From JAFDVL01 sp964631865 (lineage in GTDB: Bacteria > Acidobacteriota > Blastocatellia > RBC074): a stretch of DNA of 64,000 nt. Location: contig CAZWAK010000005.1 of the NCBI GenBank assembly GCA_964631865.1, positions 1 through 64,000 of the forward strand, given 5' to 3'. Below the pieces are notes generated by a model. That model did no database searches, was not told the origin of the DNA, and saw nothing but the letters and a program-made list of their open reading frames with translations. Within the stretch, counting starts at the first letter, position 1. Each line of letters starts with the position of its first letter. The position numbers and the translations under genes are program-made. Shown here in pieces: positions 1 to 8,987 of the stretch.

Positions 1-51
1 CGGCTGCGAAGCCCCTAAATATGGGCACGACCACCTGAATTCTCAGAGAGC

Positions 52-1164
52 CTAATATTTACCATTGATGACTATCACAGATGGATCGCAAGTTTGCTCG
101 CCATCGAAATCGCTGTCACCAAAAGTTGGCTTAAAAACTACTTTAGGTGTTGTCCAAGGACCCGACGCTGTGGGGGATTCTGAATAGTAAATATGATCAA
201 TAAGGCGAGAGCCTCTTTTGACTCCTAATCCACACCACCACATTCGATATTTCCCATCAAAGATTACAGATGGCGCATAATCATAATGATTATGATTAAA
301 TGCTATTCCTTGAACCTTCGTTGCTTCATCAATAGAGATAGATTGAGCAGTATCATTGATCCTGGTAATTGCTCCTTGTATTAGGCTTCTTTCAAAGTTA
401 CTTCTATTTGGAGAGACCATCATATCTTGTAATTTGGATATGGCAGGTGTAGCGGCATCCCCTAAAGAAAGTAAACCATTAATTGCGCCTTGACGAACAA
501 AGTCGCTCTTATCATTAAGGGCATTTATAATCCCAGTCATTACAAAATCATGTGCAATCGGTGACTCTCCCAGAAGTTGCACAATAATCGCTCTAATTTC
601 TGGAGCAGTCTCCTCATTAAGCCTCCTAAGTAAAGTTGGAAATGCGGTAATTGGAAAAGGTGTTATATGCTTTAAGGCCACAGCAGCATATTCTCGCACT
701 TCTTCGGATGGGTCATCAAGCCGCGAAATAATTACATTGCTTTGGCTAGAGTCTACTAAAGCCAAAGCTCTAATACTTGCAGCACGTAATTTCTCATTTG
801 TATTCTGAGAATTTTCAAGTAATAGGGGGACCATAGTTTTTAGAGACGAAATCCTATCTTGATTTTTGCCTTGCTTAAAAGCTGTCAGGCTAATTACCTC
901 TGATGCATAGATGCGCACAAGAATCTCGCTATCACTTAAAGCTTTCGCAAGAAAAGGCGTGGCAGCCTGAATATTTCGAACCCCAATCTCACCTAGCATC
1001 GCTCCTGCTTGAATTCGATCTTTAGGGTCATTACTCACAAGTCTTTGTAGCAAAATAGTTTCTTGATCTTGCCCCGAAAGCCCTTTTGCTTCAGTAAAAT
1101 TTGAGGCAATGTGAATAAATAAAGCTAGTATAGTTAAGAGGTAAATCAAGCAGCTTTTTTTCAT
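52..1164 (-). CDS. Secreted HEAT-repeat protein with truncated glycosidase-like tail
   Basis: The 370-residue product starts at an ATG preceded by GGAG, giving a clean signal peptide (MKKSCLIYLLTILALF). An upstream in-frame start would overlap the neighbouring gene and has no such site. Residues ~35-280 are HEAT/armadillo-like helical repeats. The last ~80 residues change character (NHYDYAPSVIFDGKYRMWW, then TCDPSVIVINGKY) and match the first blade of five-bladed beta-propeller sugar hydrolases (GH43/GH32-like). Such propellers normally continue for 200+ residues, but a TAG follows directly, so the catalytic part is missing. HEAT repeats suggest protein-protein binding outside the cytoplasm. 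The gene is AT-rich compared with the rest of the window. Exact role unknown. Confidence 0.7.
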   Translation of the reverse strand: MKKSCLIYLLTILALFIHIASNFTEAKGLSGQDQETILLQRLVSNDPKDRIQAGAMLGEIGVRNIQAATPFLAKALSDSEILVRIYASEVISLTAFKQGKNQDRISSLKTMVPLLLENSQNTNEKLRAASIRALALVDSSQSNVIISRLDDPSEEVREYAAVALKHITPFPITAFPTLLRRLNEETAPEIRAIIVQLLGESPIAHDFVMTGIINALNDKSDFVRQGAINGLLSLGDAATPAISKLQDMMVSPNRSNFERSLIQGAITRINDTAQSISIDEATKVQGIAFNHNHYDYAPSVIFDGKYRMWWCGLGVKRGSRLIDHIYYSESPTASGPWTTPKVVFKPTFGDSDFDGEQTCDPSVIVINGKY

Positions 1165-1211
1165 AAAATCTCCTAAACAATTAGTCTGTTTACAATGGCG
1201 TAGGTAAATCG

Positions 1212-2687
1212 CTAGTTTTTCCACGGTTCAATTATGCCTGTTTTTGGAGGGATTATTTTTACGTCCATCCCAGGTGCTAAGTCTGGCCATAAATGGCTGG
1301 GAGGGCCAAAGAAAGGGTCAAAGATACTGTCATAAGGAGGATCGCCAGGCCAAAACTTATAGACCAATTGTTTATTAAGATAAAGTTCGTAAGCAGGGAA
1401 ACCATCATGCTCCCCCTCAATAGTGTATTTAGGGATTGAGCCTGTGGCATCAATTGTAACCATAATTTCCCAAGAAATTCCTGGACCTGCTCCCAATATC
1501 AGAAGAGGGTTCTTAGCATTTCCCCGAAGAGTGACCTTAGTTATATTTCTCGCGATTTTTTCGAATTCAACCTGCATCCCCTTATTAGAGCCGATTGCTT
1601 GCATATGAAATAGAGAGCAATCTCCTGGGATACCGTCTTCGTCATTTGGCCCAATTCTAGGCACGTTAGGGGAGTCATTCTTCAAAGAGTCTGAGGCATA
1701 AGCTTTTGTCAATCCTATGTTGTTTTGTGAGGTCGGGTCAAATTTACAAGCTTCAACCGTGTCTAGTGTAGCGATTTGCTGAATTTTGTAATCCTCTTTC
1801 CCGTCGGCATCATATTTGAAGCTTCGGTTATTCCCATTATCATAGAGTTGCCTCGGCACAGTTTCCCCCTTATAAACACAAGTTCCTGGTGCAATAATTC
1901 TATCACCTGGAATAAAACCTGCGAACTTGATCTCAATGGGAAATCCTTGGCATTTCCAAGATGTAGAAATGTTCAATGACAGTTGTGCATCCGCAAATAA
2001 ACCTGCATCTATAGTGTTATGCCCTGCCCATCCTTTCACCTCAATACTAAATGTTTTTGAATAGACAAGTTTATATATGATGCCTGGGAATTTAGATAAA
2101 GCAACTGCTCGCCCCTCAAATTCTGCGGCAGCTCCCCGCTTGGAAAAAGGCACGACAGTAGTTGCATCCGCATAGACACCTGCCGTATCTCCTTTCGCAG
2201 GCCCTCTTAGTGAAGAATCCTTCGCGCTATCGCCTGTTACTGAGATTGAGTATATGTTTTCAGGAGTGTCAAGTAGGTATATGTTAACAGATAAACTAGC
2301 CCATGCCGATCTCAGAAATGCTGGCCCGCTAACACTCGGATAGTTAATCTTCGATTGCATCTTTGCCTGTAAGTTATCAATAGCCCCAGTTACGCTCAGG
2401 GTTGATGTGCGATTACTGCCGTCTGGGGGGGCTTTTAACTCAAATCCATAGTCAACTTCATCTTTCTTATCGCAAACAGTAGACCAAGCAACATTCAAAT
2501 CAGCCCTACAAGCAGCACCTTGTCTCAGGATTACAATAGGCGGCGGTGTAGCGGATGGTTGTTGAGCGAAAACAAATGTTTGAGAAACTAGAAATGCAGT
2601 GGCATAGCAAAGAATAGAAAGAACTTGGCTAAAGGATTGTTTACAGGTTTTAGGTAATAAACTGCTGAGGAAACCACTGTGCTTCAT
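1212..2687 (-). CDS. Secreted protein of unknown function
   Basis: This 491-residue protein has an N-terminal signal sequence (hydrophobic stretch ~20-40, ending VFAQQ) and a GGAG ribosome site just upstream of the ATG. After a short Pro-rich linker it is rich in beta-type segments, Gly, Asn and aromatic residues. It has several widely spaced cysteines, fitting an exported disulfide-bonded protein. No known domain is recognised. It lies 47 bp upstream of the HEAT-repeat gene on the same strand, so the two are probably cotranscribed. Both share the AT-rich composition that sets this end of the window apart. Confidence 0.65.
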   Translation of the reverse strand: MKHSGFLSSLLPKTCKQSFSQVLSILCYATAFLVSQTFVFAQQPSATPPPIVILRQGAACRADLNVAWSTVCDKKDEVDYGFELKAPPDGSNRTSTLSVTGAIDNLQAKMQSKINYPSVSGPAFLRSAWASLSVNIYLLDTPENIYSISVTGDSAKDSSLRGPAKGDTAGVYADATTVVPFSKRGAAAEFEGRAVALSKFPGIIYKLVYSKTFSIEVKGWAGHNTIDAGLFADAQLSLNISTSWKCQGFPIEIKFAGFIPGDRIIAPGTCVYKGETVPRQLYDNGNNRSFKYDADGKEDYKIQQIATLDTVEACKFDPTSQNNIGLTKAYASDSLKNDSPNVPRIGPNDEDGIPGDCSLFHMQAIGSNKGMQVEFEKIARNITKVTLRGNAKNPLLILGAGPGISWEIMVTIDATGSIPKYTIEGEHDGFPAYELYLNKQLVYKFWPGDPPYDSIFDPFFGPPSHLWPDLAPGMDVKIIPPKTGIIEPWKN

Positions 2688-2989
2688 AAAGAAACTCCAT
2701 TCGAGTAAGGGTTGCTGAGTCCCTTCTCTAATACGGACAATATTACAAAGAGCTTTAAGACCTCCTGGACGGCAATCCGCAAGAGCAAGTTATGTGCCAC
2801 GGCTTTATAGAAATTGAACTTGCAACCCGAATCTCAATGCTGGCGGCAGTTTTGCTAGAGTATATTAAGGTTGATGGCGAGCCTTATGACAATACCTACT
2901 TGGTATGGCGAATGTAAGTTTTACATAATGGCTATGGAAAAAATACAACAGATAGGCAGCTATTACAGGCTTGCGCGACTTCTTGGCAC
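2688..2989. other. Intergenic region with two very small open frames
   Basis: This stretch separates the AT-rich secreted pair from the mutase gene. On the plus strand it holds a 41-codon frame at 2792-2917 (begins MCHGFIEIELATRI) and a 25-codon frame at 2928-3005 (begins MAMEKIQQIGSYYRL). Neither has a good ribosome site or a recognisable relative, and the second runs into the end of the mutase gene. They may be gene remnants at the junction of an acquired segment. No terminator or RNA gene is evident. Confidence 0.3.
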
Positions 2990-4561
2990 TCACATTGAAT
3001 CCTGATACTCGCCAAACACGCGCCGCATCGCATCCGCAATCTCGCCGAGGGTGGCATACGATTCAACCGCTGTGATGATTCGCGGCATCAAATTCTCGCC
3101 TGATTTCGCGGCACTCTCCACTTCCGCCAATGCCTTCATCGCCGCTTTGCTATCCCGTTCAGCACGAACTTTTTGCACGCGCTGCTTCTGCGCTTCTTCG
3201 GTGGCGGGATCAATTTTCAGCGTGGGGATGGGCGTGTCTTCTGCAACCTGAAACTTGTTCACGCCGACGACGATTTCGGTTTGGGCTTCGACGGCTTTTT
3301 GATAATCGTAGGCGGCGCGTTCGATTTCGCGTTGCACGTAACCGGCTTCAATCGCAGCGAGCATGCCGCCCATTTCGTCAATCTTTGTGATGTATTCGGC
3401 GGCGCGGCGTTCGATCTCGTTCGTCAGATATTCAATCGCGTACGAGCCGCCGAGCGCGTCTACGATGTCGGCAACGCCGGATTCGTGGGCGATGACTTGT
3501 TGCGTGCGCAGCGCGATGCGGGCGGCATCTTCCGTAGGCAAACTCAAAGCCTCGTCGCGTCCGTTCGTGTGCAGGCTTTGCGTGCCGCCGAGCACGGCTG
3601 CGAGAGCCTGAATCGTCGTGCGGATGACGTTGACTTCGGGTTGTTGCGCGGTGAGCGTGGAGCCTGCGGTTTGCGTGTGAAACCTGAGCATTTGCGATTT
3701 CGGATCGCGCGCGCCGAAGCGGTCTTTCATAATTTTCGCCCACAATCTGCGCGCTGCTCTAAACTTCGCAACCTCTTCCAAAAAGTTGTTGTGCGAATTG
3801 AAAAAGAACGCGAGGCGCGGGGCGAATTTATCAACGGCTAATCCGGCATCAATTGCCGCTTGCACGTAACAAATGCCGTCCGCAAGCGTGAACGCGACTT
3901 CCTGCACGGCGGTCGAACCGGCTTCGCGGATGTGATAGCCGCTGATCGAAATCGTGTTCCAGTTCGGCACCTCTGCCGCGCAGTAGGCGAAGATGTCGGT
4001 GATGATTCTCAAACTCGGTTTCGGCGGATAAATGTAGGTGCCGCGCGCGATGTATTCTTTCAGGATGTCGTTTTGAATCGTGCCGTTCAGCTTGTCGGGC
4101 GCGACGCCTTGTTTTTTGCCGACCGCGATGTAGAGCGCGAGCAATATGGACGCGGTCGCGTTGATCGTCATCGAAGTTGAAACTTGGTCGAGCGGAATGC
4201 CATCGAACAACTGCTCCATATCCGCGAGCGAATCAATCGCCACACCGACTTTGCCGACTTCGCCGCTGGCCAATTCGTGATCGCTGTCGTAACCGATTTG
4301 CGTCGGCAGATCGAAGGCAACTGATAAACCTGTTGTTCCTTGAGTCAGCAAATATTTGTAGCGTTCATTCGATTCCTTCGCCGTCGAAAAGCCCGCGTAT
4401 TGCCGCATCGTCCACAAACGCGAGCGATACATCGTTTCGTAGACACCGCGCGTGAATGGATAGTTTCCGGGCGGGCCGAGTTCGCTGTTGGTGATGTCAG
4501 CGGCGGTGAATTCGCTTTTGAGTTCGATGTCGGAAGACGTGGTGAATTTTTGCTTGCTCAT
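2990..4561 (-). CDS. Methylmalonyl-CoA mutase large (catalytic) subunit
   Basis: Interconverts methylmalonyl-CoA and succinyl-CoA by a B12-dependent radical rearrangement, in propionate and branched-chain catabolism. The 523-residue length matches the archaeal/Bacillus-type split enzyme, whose cobalamin-binding domain is a separate ~140-residue protein; that partner is not in this window. The substrate-binding TIM barrel is clear: FTRGVYETMY (36-45), WTMRQYAGFSTA (50-61), TIQNDILKEYIARGTYIYPP and SGYHIREAGSTAVQE. The Arg in YIARGTYIYPP corresponds to the CoA/carboxylate-contacting Arg of methylmalonyl-CoA mutases, which favours that substrate over isobutyryl-CoA. The C-terminal ~80 residues form the helical linker typical of stand-alone large subunits. 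It is transcribed divergently from the small gene at 4632. Confidence 0.9.
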   Translation of the reverse strand: MSKQKFTTSSDIELKSEFTAADITNSELGPPGNYPFTRGVYETMYRSRLWTMRQYAGFSTAKESNERYKYLLTQGTTGLSVAFDLPTQIGYDSDHELASGEVGKVGVAIDSLADMEQLFDGIPLDQVSTSMTINATASILLALYIAVGKKQGVAPDKLNGTIQNDILKEYIARGTYIYPPKPSLRIITDIFAYCAAEVPNWNTISISGYHIREAGSTAVQEVAFTLADGICYVQAAIDAGLAVDKFAPRLAFFFNSHNNFLEEVAKFRAARRLWAKIMKDRFGARDPKSQMLRFHTQTAGSTLTAQQPEVNVIRTTIQALAAVLGGTQSLHTNGRDEALSLPTEDAARIALRTQQVIAHESGVADIVDALGGSYAIEYLTNEIERRAAEYITKIDEMGGMLAAIEAGYVQREIERAAYDYQKAVEAQTEIVVGVNKFQVAEDTPIPTLKIDPATEEAQKQRVQKVRAERDSKAAMKALAEVESAAKSGENLMPRIITAVESYATLGEIADAMRRVFGEYQDSM

Positions 4562-4615
4562 ACGAGTTCTCTTTGGGATTGCGCTCAGATTCTAGCACGC
4601 AGTCCGCAATGCAGC

Positions 4616-4621
4616 TATAAT
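4616..4621 (+). promoter_or_regulatory. -10 element of a probable leaderless promoter
   Basis: A perfect TATAAT ends ten bases before the ATG of the 4632 gene. A start site ~7 nt downstream would fall almost on the start codon, and no Shine-Dalgarno sequence is present. The mRNA is therefore likely leaderless or nearly so. No convincing -35 element was found. Confidence 0.5.
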
Positions 4622-4631
4622 CGCGCCTGCA

Positions 4632-4904
4632 ATGGACAAGCACCTGGAAAAATTAGTCAATGAGTTGGCGCAGGCAATCAATGACGCGGCGCAGAATTCG
4701 GAAGAGGTGAACGCCGTGATGGAGCAGATTCAGGCACTCAGCAGCGAAGTTCGGCTCTCCTTTGAAGTCGTCATTGCCGTGCAGGAAGCCCCGACGCCAC
4801 CGCCTGCGCGGCAGATTTCCATCGAAGACCGGCTCAAAGAAATCAGTTCGGAAGATCGCAAATTTCTGCGCAGCCTGAATATCAAATTCGATCAGGACGA
4901 ATGA
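4632..4904 (+). CDS. Small acidic protein of unknown function
   Basis: The 90-residue product has an amphipathic helical first half (LEKLVNELAQAINDAAQNSEEV), a short Pro-rich hinge (APTPPPA) and an acidic charged second half. There is no signal peptide or membrane segment, so it should be cytoplasmic. The start is supported by a TATAAT ten bases upstream and not by a ribosome site. The next gene begins 10 bp after its stop. No family is recognised. Confidence 0.65.
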   Translation: MDKHLEKLVNELAQAINDAAQNSEEVNAVMEQIQALSSEVRLSFEVVIAVQEAPTPPPARQISIEDRLKEISSEDRKFLRSLNIKFDQDE

Positions 4905-4914
4905 GAGAATCACT

Positions 4915-5544
4915 ATGCCTCAGCACAAAAACAAACTTGCTCTAGTCATAATTTGTTGTGTCATTGGTTTGTCATCAGCCTGCACTGAGGCCAAACGGTT
5001 TCTGGACGAGAAGGCCGAGTCGAAAGCCTCGCCGACGCCACGCGCGAGTGAGCCGAGCCTGACGCTCAAAGCCTCGCCTTCTCAAAGCCCGAAAGCTACG
5101 CCGACTTCATCAGCCACCTTTTCCGGCGACATCGCGGGCAAAGCGGGCAAGCGGCTGCTCTATCAACTGCTGGAAAAAAACAATCAGAAGCCCGTCAAGC
5201 TTGACCTGCTGTTGTCCGACGAACAACTCGAACAACTCAACGAGGTGGACAAGAAATGGTATTTCGATTTGGCTTATCCGGGCGACGACGGCTACAACAC
5301 GGGCGGCGAACTGTTGATTGACATGGCCAAAGGCAAAGGCGATCTGAAGCTGACGGGCAATCGTCTGACCGGCAATATTCTCGTGACGAATTGGACGGGG
5401 CCGAAGCAAGGCTTGATGAGCATTGGCGCAAAGCCCGCGAGCAGCGAAGCGACCAGCGCCAAGAAAGATGACCCAAAACCAGCATCACCCTCGCCAACCG
5501 GAGCGAAGCCAAAACAAAGCGCCGCCAATAATCCACCGTCCTAA
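4915..5544 (+). CDS. Lipoprotein of unknown function
   Basis: A 209-residue protein with a lipoprotein signal (hydrophobic core ~8-20, lipobox LSSAC with Cys23). A long Ser/Pro/Thr/Lys-rich linker follows (~30-65), typical of a tether to the membrane. The central domain (~70-165) contains LLSDEQLEQLNEVDKKWYFDLAYPGDDGY and a Gly-rich beta part. A low-complexity Ala/Lys/Pro/Ser tail completes it. No domain is recognised. It follows the small acidic gene by 10 bp and is probably in the same transcript. Confidence 0.65.
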   Translation: MPQHKNKLALVIICCVIGLSSACTEAKRFLDEKAESKASPTPRASEPSLTLKASPSQSPKATPTSSATFSGDIAGKAGKRLLYQLLEKNNQKPVKLDLLLSDEQLEQLNEVDKKWYFDLAYPGDDGYNTGGELLIDMAKGKGDLKLTGNRLTGNILVTNWTGPKQGLMSIGAKPASSEATSAKKDDPKPASPSPTGAKPKQSAANNPPS

Positions 5545-5560
5545 CGATGAAAAAAAAACA

Positions 5561-6610
5561 ATGAAACTGAAAAAGCAAACGACGACGCAAAAGCCCATCG
5601 CCGAAGACCAGCTTTACCAAAAAGTGGTTACGATCCTGGAAGAAGCCCGCGCCGCAGCCCATCGCGCCGTCAATGCGGCGATGGCGCGAGCGTATTGGCT
5701 GATTGGCGAGGCAATCGTTGAAGAAGAGCAGCAGGGGAAAAAGCGGGCCGGGTATGGCGAACAACTTTTGGAGTCGCTGGCCAATAAGCTGACGAAGAAT
5801 TTCGGCAAAGGCTTTACCTATTCCAACCTCAAGAACATGCGACAGTTCTACCTGACGTTCCCAATTCGCCACGCACTGCGTAGCGAATTAAGTTGGACGC
5901 ATTATCGCCTGTTGATGCGGGTCGAAAACCCTGATGCGCGCGCCTTCTATGAATCCGAAGCAGCAGAGGGGAATTGGTCAACGCGCCAACTCGAAAGACA
6001 AATCACCACGCTCACGTATGAACGCATTGCCCTCTCGAAAAACAAACAGAAATTGCTGCAACAAACGCGCGGCAAGGCTGAAGCACAAGCACCGCTCGAT
6101 TTTGTGAAAGACCCGTTTGTGTTGGAGTTTTTGGGCTTGCGCGAAAACAAAGACTATCAGGAACGCGATCTGGAAGCGGCGATTATTGACCATCTGCGGG
6201 AATTCATCTTGGAACTCGGCAGAGGCTTTGCTTTTGTCGGCAGACAAGTCAGAATCACGCTCGACGGCGATCACTTTTACATTGATCTTGTCTTCTACAA
6301 TTACTTGCTGCGCTGTTTTGTGCTGTTGGATTTGAAGCTGGGCAAGCTCACGCATCAGGACATTGGGCAAATGCAGATGTACGTGAATTACTACGAAGCG
6401 GAATGCGCGCCACGCGACGACAATCCTCCCATCGGCATTATTCTTTGTGCCGACCGCAATGACGCTGTCGTGCGCTACACGCTGAAAGAAACGGCCTCGA
6501 AAATCGTGACGGCACGCTATCAAACCTACTTGCCGAGCGAAGCGGAATTGAAAGCCGAGTTGCTGCAAGCGAAACAGCAACTGGAACAACAGCAACGATT
6601 GAACGCTTGA
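5561..6610 (+). CDS. DUF1016 (YhcG-type) PDDEXK nuclease domain protein
   Basis: A 349-residue member of the DUF1016/YhcG family. The N-terminal helical domain (~20-175) has the family pattern ARAYWLIGEAIVEEEQ ... YGEQLLESLANKLTKNFGKGFTYSNL ... SWTHYRLLMRVENPDAR. The C-terminal domain carries a PD-(D/E)xK nuclease core: HFYIDLVFYN followed by FVLLDLKLGK, with the Asp and DxK residues present. Family members are thought to be nucleases linked to mobile DNA, defence or restriction loci; none is adjacent here. The ATG at 5561 starts at the usual family N-terminus, although only an A-rich stretch precedes it. It ends 10 bp before cstA. Confidence 0.85.
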   Translation: MKLKKQTTTQKPIAEDQLYQKVVTILEEARAAAHRAVNAAMARAYWLIGEAIVEEEQQGKKRAGYGEQLLESLANKLTKNFGKGFTYSNLKNMRQFYLTFPIRHALRSELSWTHYRLLMRVENPDARAFYESEAAEGNWSTRQLERQITTLTYERIALSKNKQKLLQQTRGKAEAQAPLDFVKDPFVLEFLGLRENKDYQERDLEAAIIDHLREFILELGRGFAFVGRQVRITLDGDHFYIDLVFYNYLLRCFVLLDLKLGKLTHQDIGQMQMYVNYYEAECAPRDDNPPIGIILCADRNDAVVRYTLKETASKIVTARYQTYLPSEAELKAELLQAKQQLEQQQRLNA

Positions 6611-6620
6611 GGAACCCACT

Positions 6621-8483
6621 ATGACCATTAACGCCGTCTGGATTTTAATTCTCGTGCTGGCCGTGTACGCCATCGCCTATCGTTACTACAGCGCGTTCAT
6701 CGCCGCGAAAGTGTTGGCGTTGAACGATGCGCGCATCACGCCTGCGCACCGGCTCAACGACGGCAAGGATTTCACGCCGACAAACAAATACGTTTTGTGG
6801 GGACATCACTTCGCGGCGATCAGCGGGCCGGGGCCGTTGATTGGCCCGGTGCTGGCGGCGCAGTTCGGGTTTCTGCCCGGATTGTTGTGGATGGTCATAG
6901 GCGTTGTGCTCGCGGGTGCGGTGCATGATTTTGTGATTTTGGCGGCGTCAATTCGGCACGATGGGCAATCGCTCGCGGTGATTGCGCGGCGCGAAATTGA
7001 TCGTGTGACGGGTGGCGTGGCGACGTTTGCGATTTTGCTGATCGTGATTGTCGCGCTCGCGGGCATTGGCGTCGCAGTCGTCAACGCGCTCAGCGACAGC
7101 CCCTGGGGCATGTTCACGATTGCGATGACGATTCCGATTGCGTTGTTGATGGGGATGTACATTTTCAAATGGCGCGGCGGCACGGAACGCGCGATCACCG
7201 AAGGCACGATCATCGGCGTCGCGTTGCTGATCTTCGCGGTCGTGTTTGGCAAAGTCGTGCAGGATTCTTCGTATGCCGAATATTTCCGCTTGAGCCGCAA
7301 CGGCATCGTGCTGGCGTTGGCGATTTACGGTTTTGTGGCTTCGGTGCTGCCGGTGTGGTTGTTGCTGTGCCCGCGCGATTATCTGAGTTCGTACATGAAA
7401 ATTGGTTCGATAGCGATGTTTGCGCTGGGCATTGTTTTGGTGCAGCCGACGTTGCAAATGCCTGCGACAACGATTTTCACGGCAGGCGGCGGCCCCATCG
7501 TGCCGGGCAAGGTGTTTCCGTTCGTCTTCATCACGATTGCGTGCGGCGCGATTTCGGGCTTTCACGGTTTGGTGAGTTCCGGCACGACGCCGAAGATGAT
7601 TGACAAGGAAACGCACGCGCGCCCGATTGGGTACGGCGCGATGTTGTGCGAATCCATCGTCGGCGTGATGGCCTTGATTGCGGCGTCTTCGATGTTTCCG
7701 CACGACTACTTTCAGATCAACGTCCCCGTAGCGAAATTCGCGCAGATCGAAGCCTCGTTGCAAAGCATGGGCTTCACGGTTTCCAACTTGGCGGCGCTGA
7801 CAACAGCCGTCGGCGAAGAAACGTTAGCCGGAAGAACCGGCGGCGCGGTCAGCTTGGCTGTCGGCATGGCGCAAATCTTTTCGGGCATTCCGGGGATGTC
7901 CGGCCTGATGAGTTATTGGTATCACTTCGTGATTATGTTTGAAGCGTTGTTTATTTTGACGACGCTCGATGCAGGCACGCGCGTCGCTCGGTTTTTGATT
8001 CAGGAAACAATGGGCCTGGCGTACAAACCGCTCGGCAAAACGGATTCGGTCGCAGGTGCAGTCATTGCCAGCGTGATTGCGGTGTTCGCGTGGGCGTACT
8101 TCATTTGGACGGGTTCGATTCAAACGATCTGGCCGCTGTTCGGGATGGCGAATCAAATGCTCGCCTGCGTAGCGTTATGCGTGGCGACGACGATGTTCGT
8201 GAATTCCAACAAAGCGAAATATGCGTGGGTGACCGCCGTGCCGATGGCGTTCATCGCAGTGATTGAAATGACGGCAGGCTATCAAAACATTGCGATCAAC
8301 TATTGGCCGATGACGAATGATCCGGCGACGAGCTTCAATGGCTATCTGAACACGCTGATCGTCGCGGCGTTGATGACGGGCTTGACGATTGTGATTCTCG
8401 GCTCGGCACGCAAATGGTATCGCGTGCTCGTGAAGCAGGAACCGCATTCGTCGCCGATGGCAGAGGCAGCGGTGACGATGTAA
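6621..8483 (+). CDS. cstA: Carbon starvation protein A (peptide/pyruvate-type transporter)
   Basis: A 620-residue inner-membrane protein of the CstA family, which imports peptides or pyruvate during carbon limitation. Family hallmarks are the N-terminal FTPTNKYVLWGHHFAAISGPGPLIGPVLAAQ block, the PRDYLSSYMKIG segment and the SSGTTPKMIDKE motif, set among more than a dozen hydrophobic segments. Length is normal. The ATG has AGGAACC upstream. The last codons (SPMAEAAVTM, stop) reappear as a diverged copy about 540 bp downstream, bracketing the next two small genes. Confidence 0.93.
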   Translation: MTINAVWILILVLAVYAIAYRYYSAFIAAKVLALNDARITPAHRLNDGKDFTPTNKYVLWGHHFAAISGPGPLIGPVLAAQFGFLPGLLWMVIGVVLAGAVHDFVILAASIRHDGQSLAVIARREIDRVTGGVATFAILLIVIVALAGIGVAVVNALSDSPWGMFTIAMTIPIALLMGMYIFKWRGGTERAITEGTIIGVALLIFAVVFGKVVQDSSYAEYFRLSRNGIVLALAIYGFVASVLPVWLLLCPRDYLSSYMKIGSIAMFALGIVLVQPTLQMPATTIFTAGGGPIVPGKVFPFVFITIACGAISGFHGLVSSGTTPKMIDKETHARPIGYGAMLCESIVGVMALIAASSMFPHDYFQINVPVAKFAQIEASLQSMGFTVSNLAALTTAVGEETLAGRTGGAVSLAVGMAQIFSGIPGMSGLMSYWYHFVIMFEALFILTTLDAGTRVARFLIQETMGLAYKPLGKTDSVAGAVIASVIAVFAWAYFIWTGSIQTIWPLFGMANQMLACVALCVATTMFVNSNKAKYAWVTAVPMAFIAVIEMTAGYQNIAINYWPMTNDPATSFNGYLNTLIVAALMTGLTIVILGSARKWYRVLVKQEPHSSPMAEAAVTM

Positions 8484-8484
8484 T

Positions 8485-8721
8485 ATGGATTTTGAGATCG
8501 TCAGCGAAATCACCGACATTGAAACGATTGCGGTCGGGACAGGCATTCGAGAACGCGCTCGGTTGCGTAAGTTTTATGGCAAGGGGCGCTGGCGCAAGCT
8601 CAAAGGAATTGCCCAAGTGCGATTGGCGGACGGCACGATTCGGCTCGCCGAAATTCATTGGTACGAAGCGCACGGCATCGGCAAGCGTGACTTCAAACTG
8701 AAATTACCTTTTCTCGATTAA
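8485..8721 (+). CDS. Small basic protein of unknown function
   Basis: A 78-residue protein beginning one base after the cstA stop, so possibly translated by coupling. It is basic in the middle (ERARLRKFYGKGRWRKLKG) with alternating beta-like segments (IAQVRLADGTIRLAEIHWYEAHGIG). The small basic fold with a following partner resembles toxin-antitoxin or MbcT/HigB-like accessory genes, but no family is recognised. It and the next gene sit between the true cstA 3' end and a diverged duplicate of it, suggesting insertion or duplication. Confidence 0.6.
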   Translation: MDFEIVSEITDIETIAVGTGIRERARLRKFYGKGRWRKLKGIAQVRLADGTIRLAEIHWYEAHGIGKRDFKLKLPFLD

Positions 8722-8726
8722 AACGT

Positions 8727-8969
8727 ATGGCGAAGACAAAATCCTCTACGACCCAATTTGCTTTGTGTTTGAATAACGAGGGGTACAAGGCGTCACTGGA
8801 AGTTGGCAAGCTCTATCAAGTGATCCCGGATGCGGAAGCAGCGGCGCACGGCTATCTGCGCGTGATTGACGAGAGCGGCGAAGATTATGCCTTCACGCTT
8901 AACCGCTTTCACGTGATGACGCTGCCGACAGCGGTCAAACGGACATTGCTTGCTGCTGTGCAATCGTAG
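8727..8969 (+). CDS. Small protein of unknown function
   Basis: An 80-residue protein five bases after the previous stop and probably its operon partner. Predicted mostly beta (QFALCLNNEGYKASLEVGKLYQVIPD, then GYLRVIDESGEDYAFTLNRFHVMTLP). Such short proteins with a 'YQVIPD...GYLRVIDESGEDY' core occur as hypotheticals in cyanobacteria and acidobacteria, to my knowledge without assigned function. A diverged copy of the cstA tail begins 18 bp after it. Confidence 0.6.
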   Translation: MAKTKSSTTQFALCLNNEGYKASLEVGKLYQVIPDAEAAAHGYLRVIDESGEDYAFTLNRFHVMTLPTAVKRTLLAAVQS

Positions 8970-8987
8970 TGTTTGGCATAACTCCCT

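Noticed and set aside
3173..3841. A 222-codon frame opposite the mutase gene
   Set aside because: It is a shadow of the mutase on the other strand with low-complexity composition and no ribosome site.
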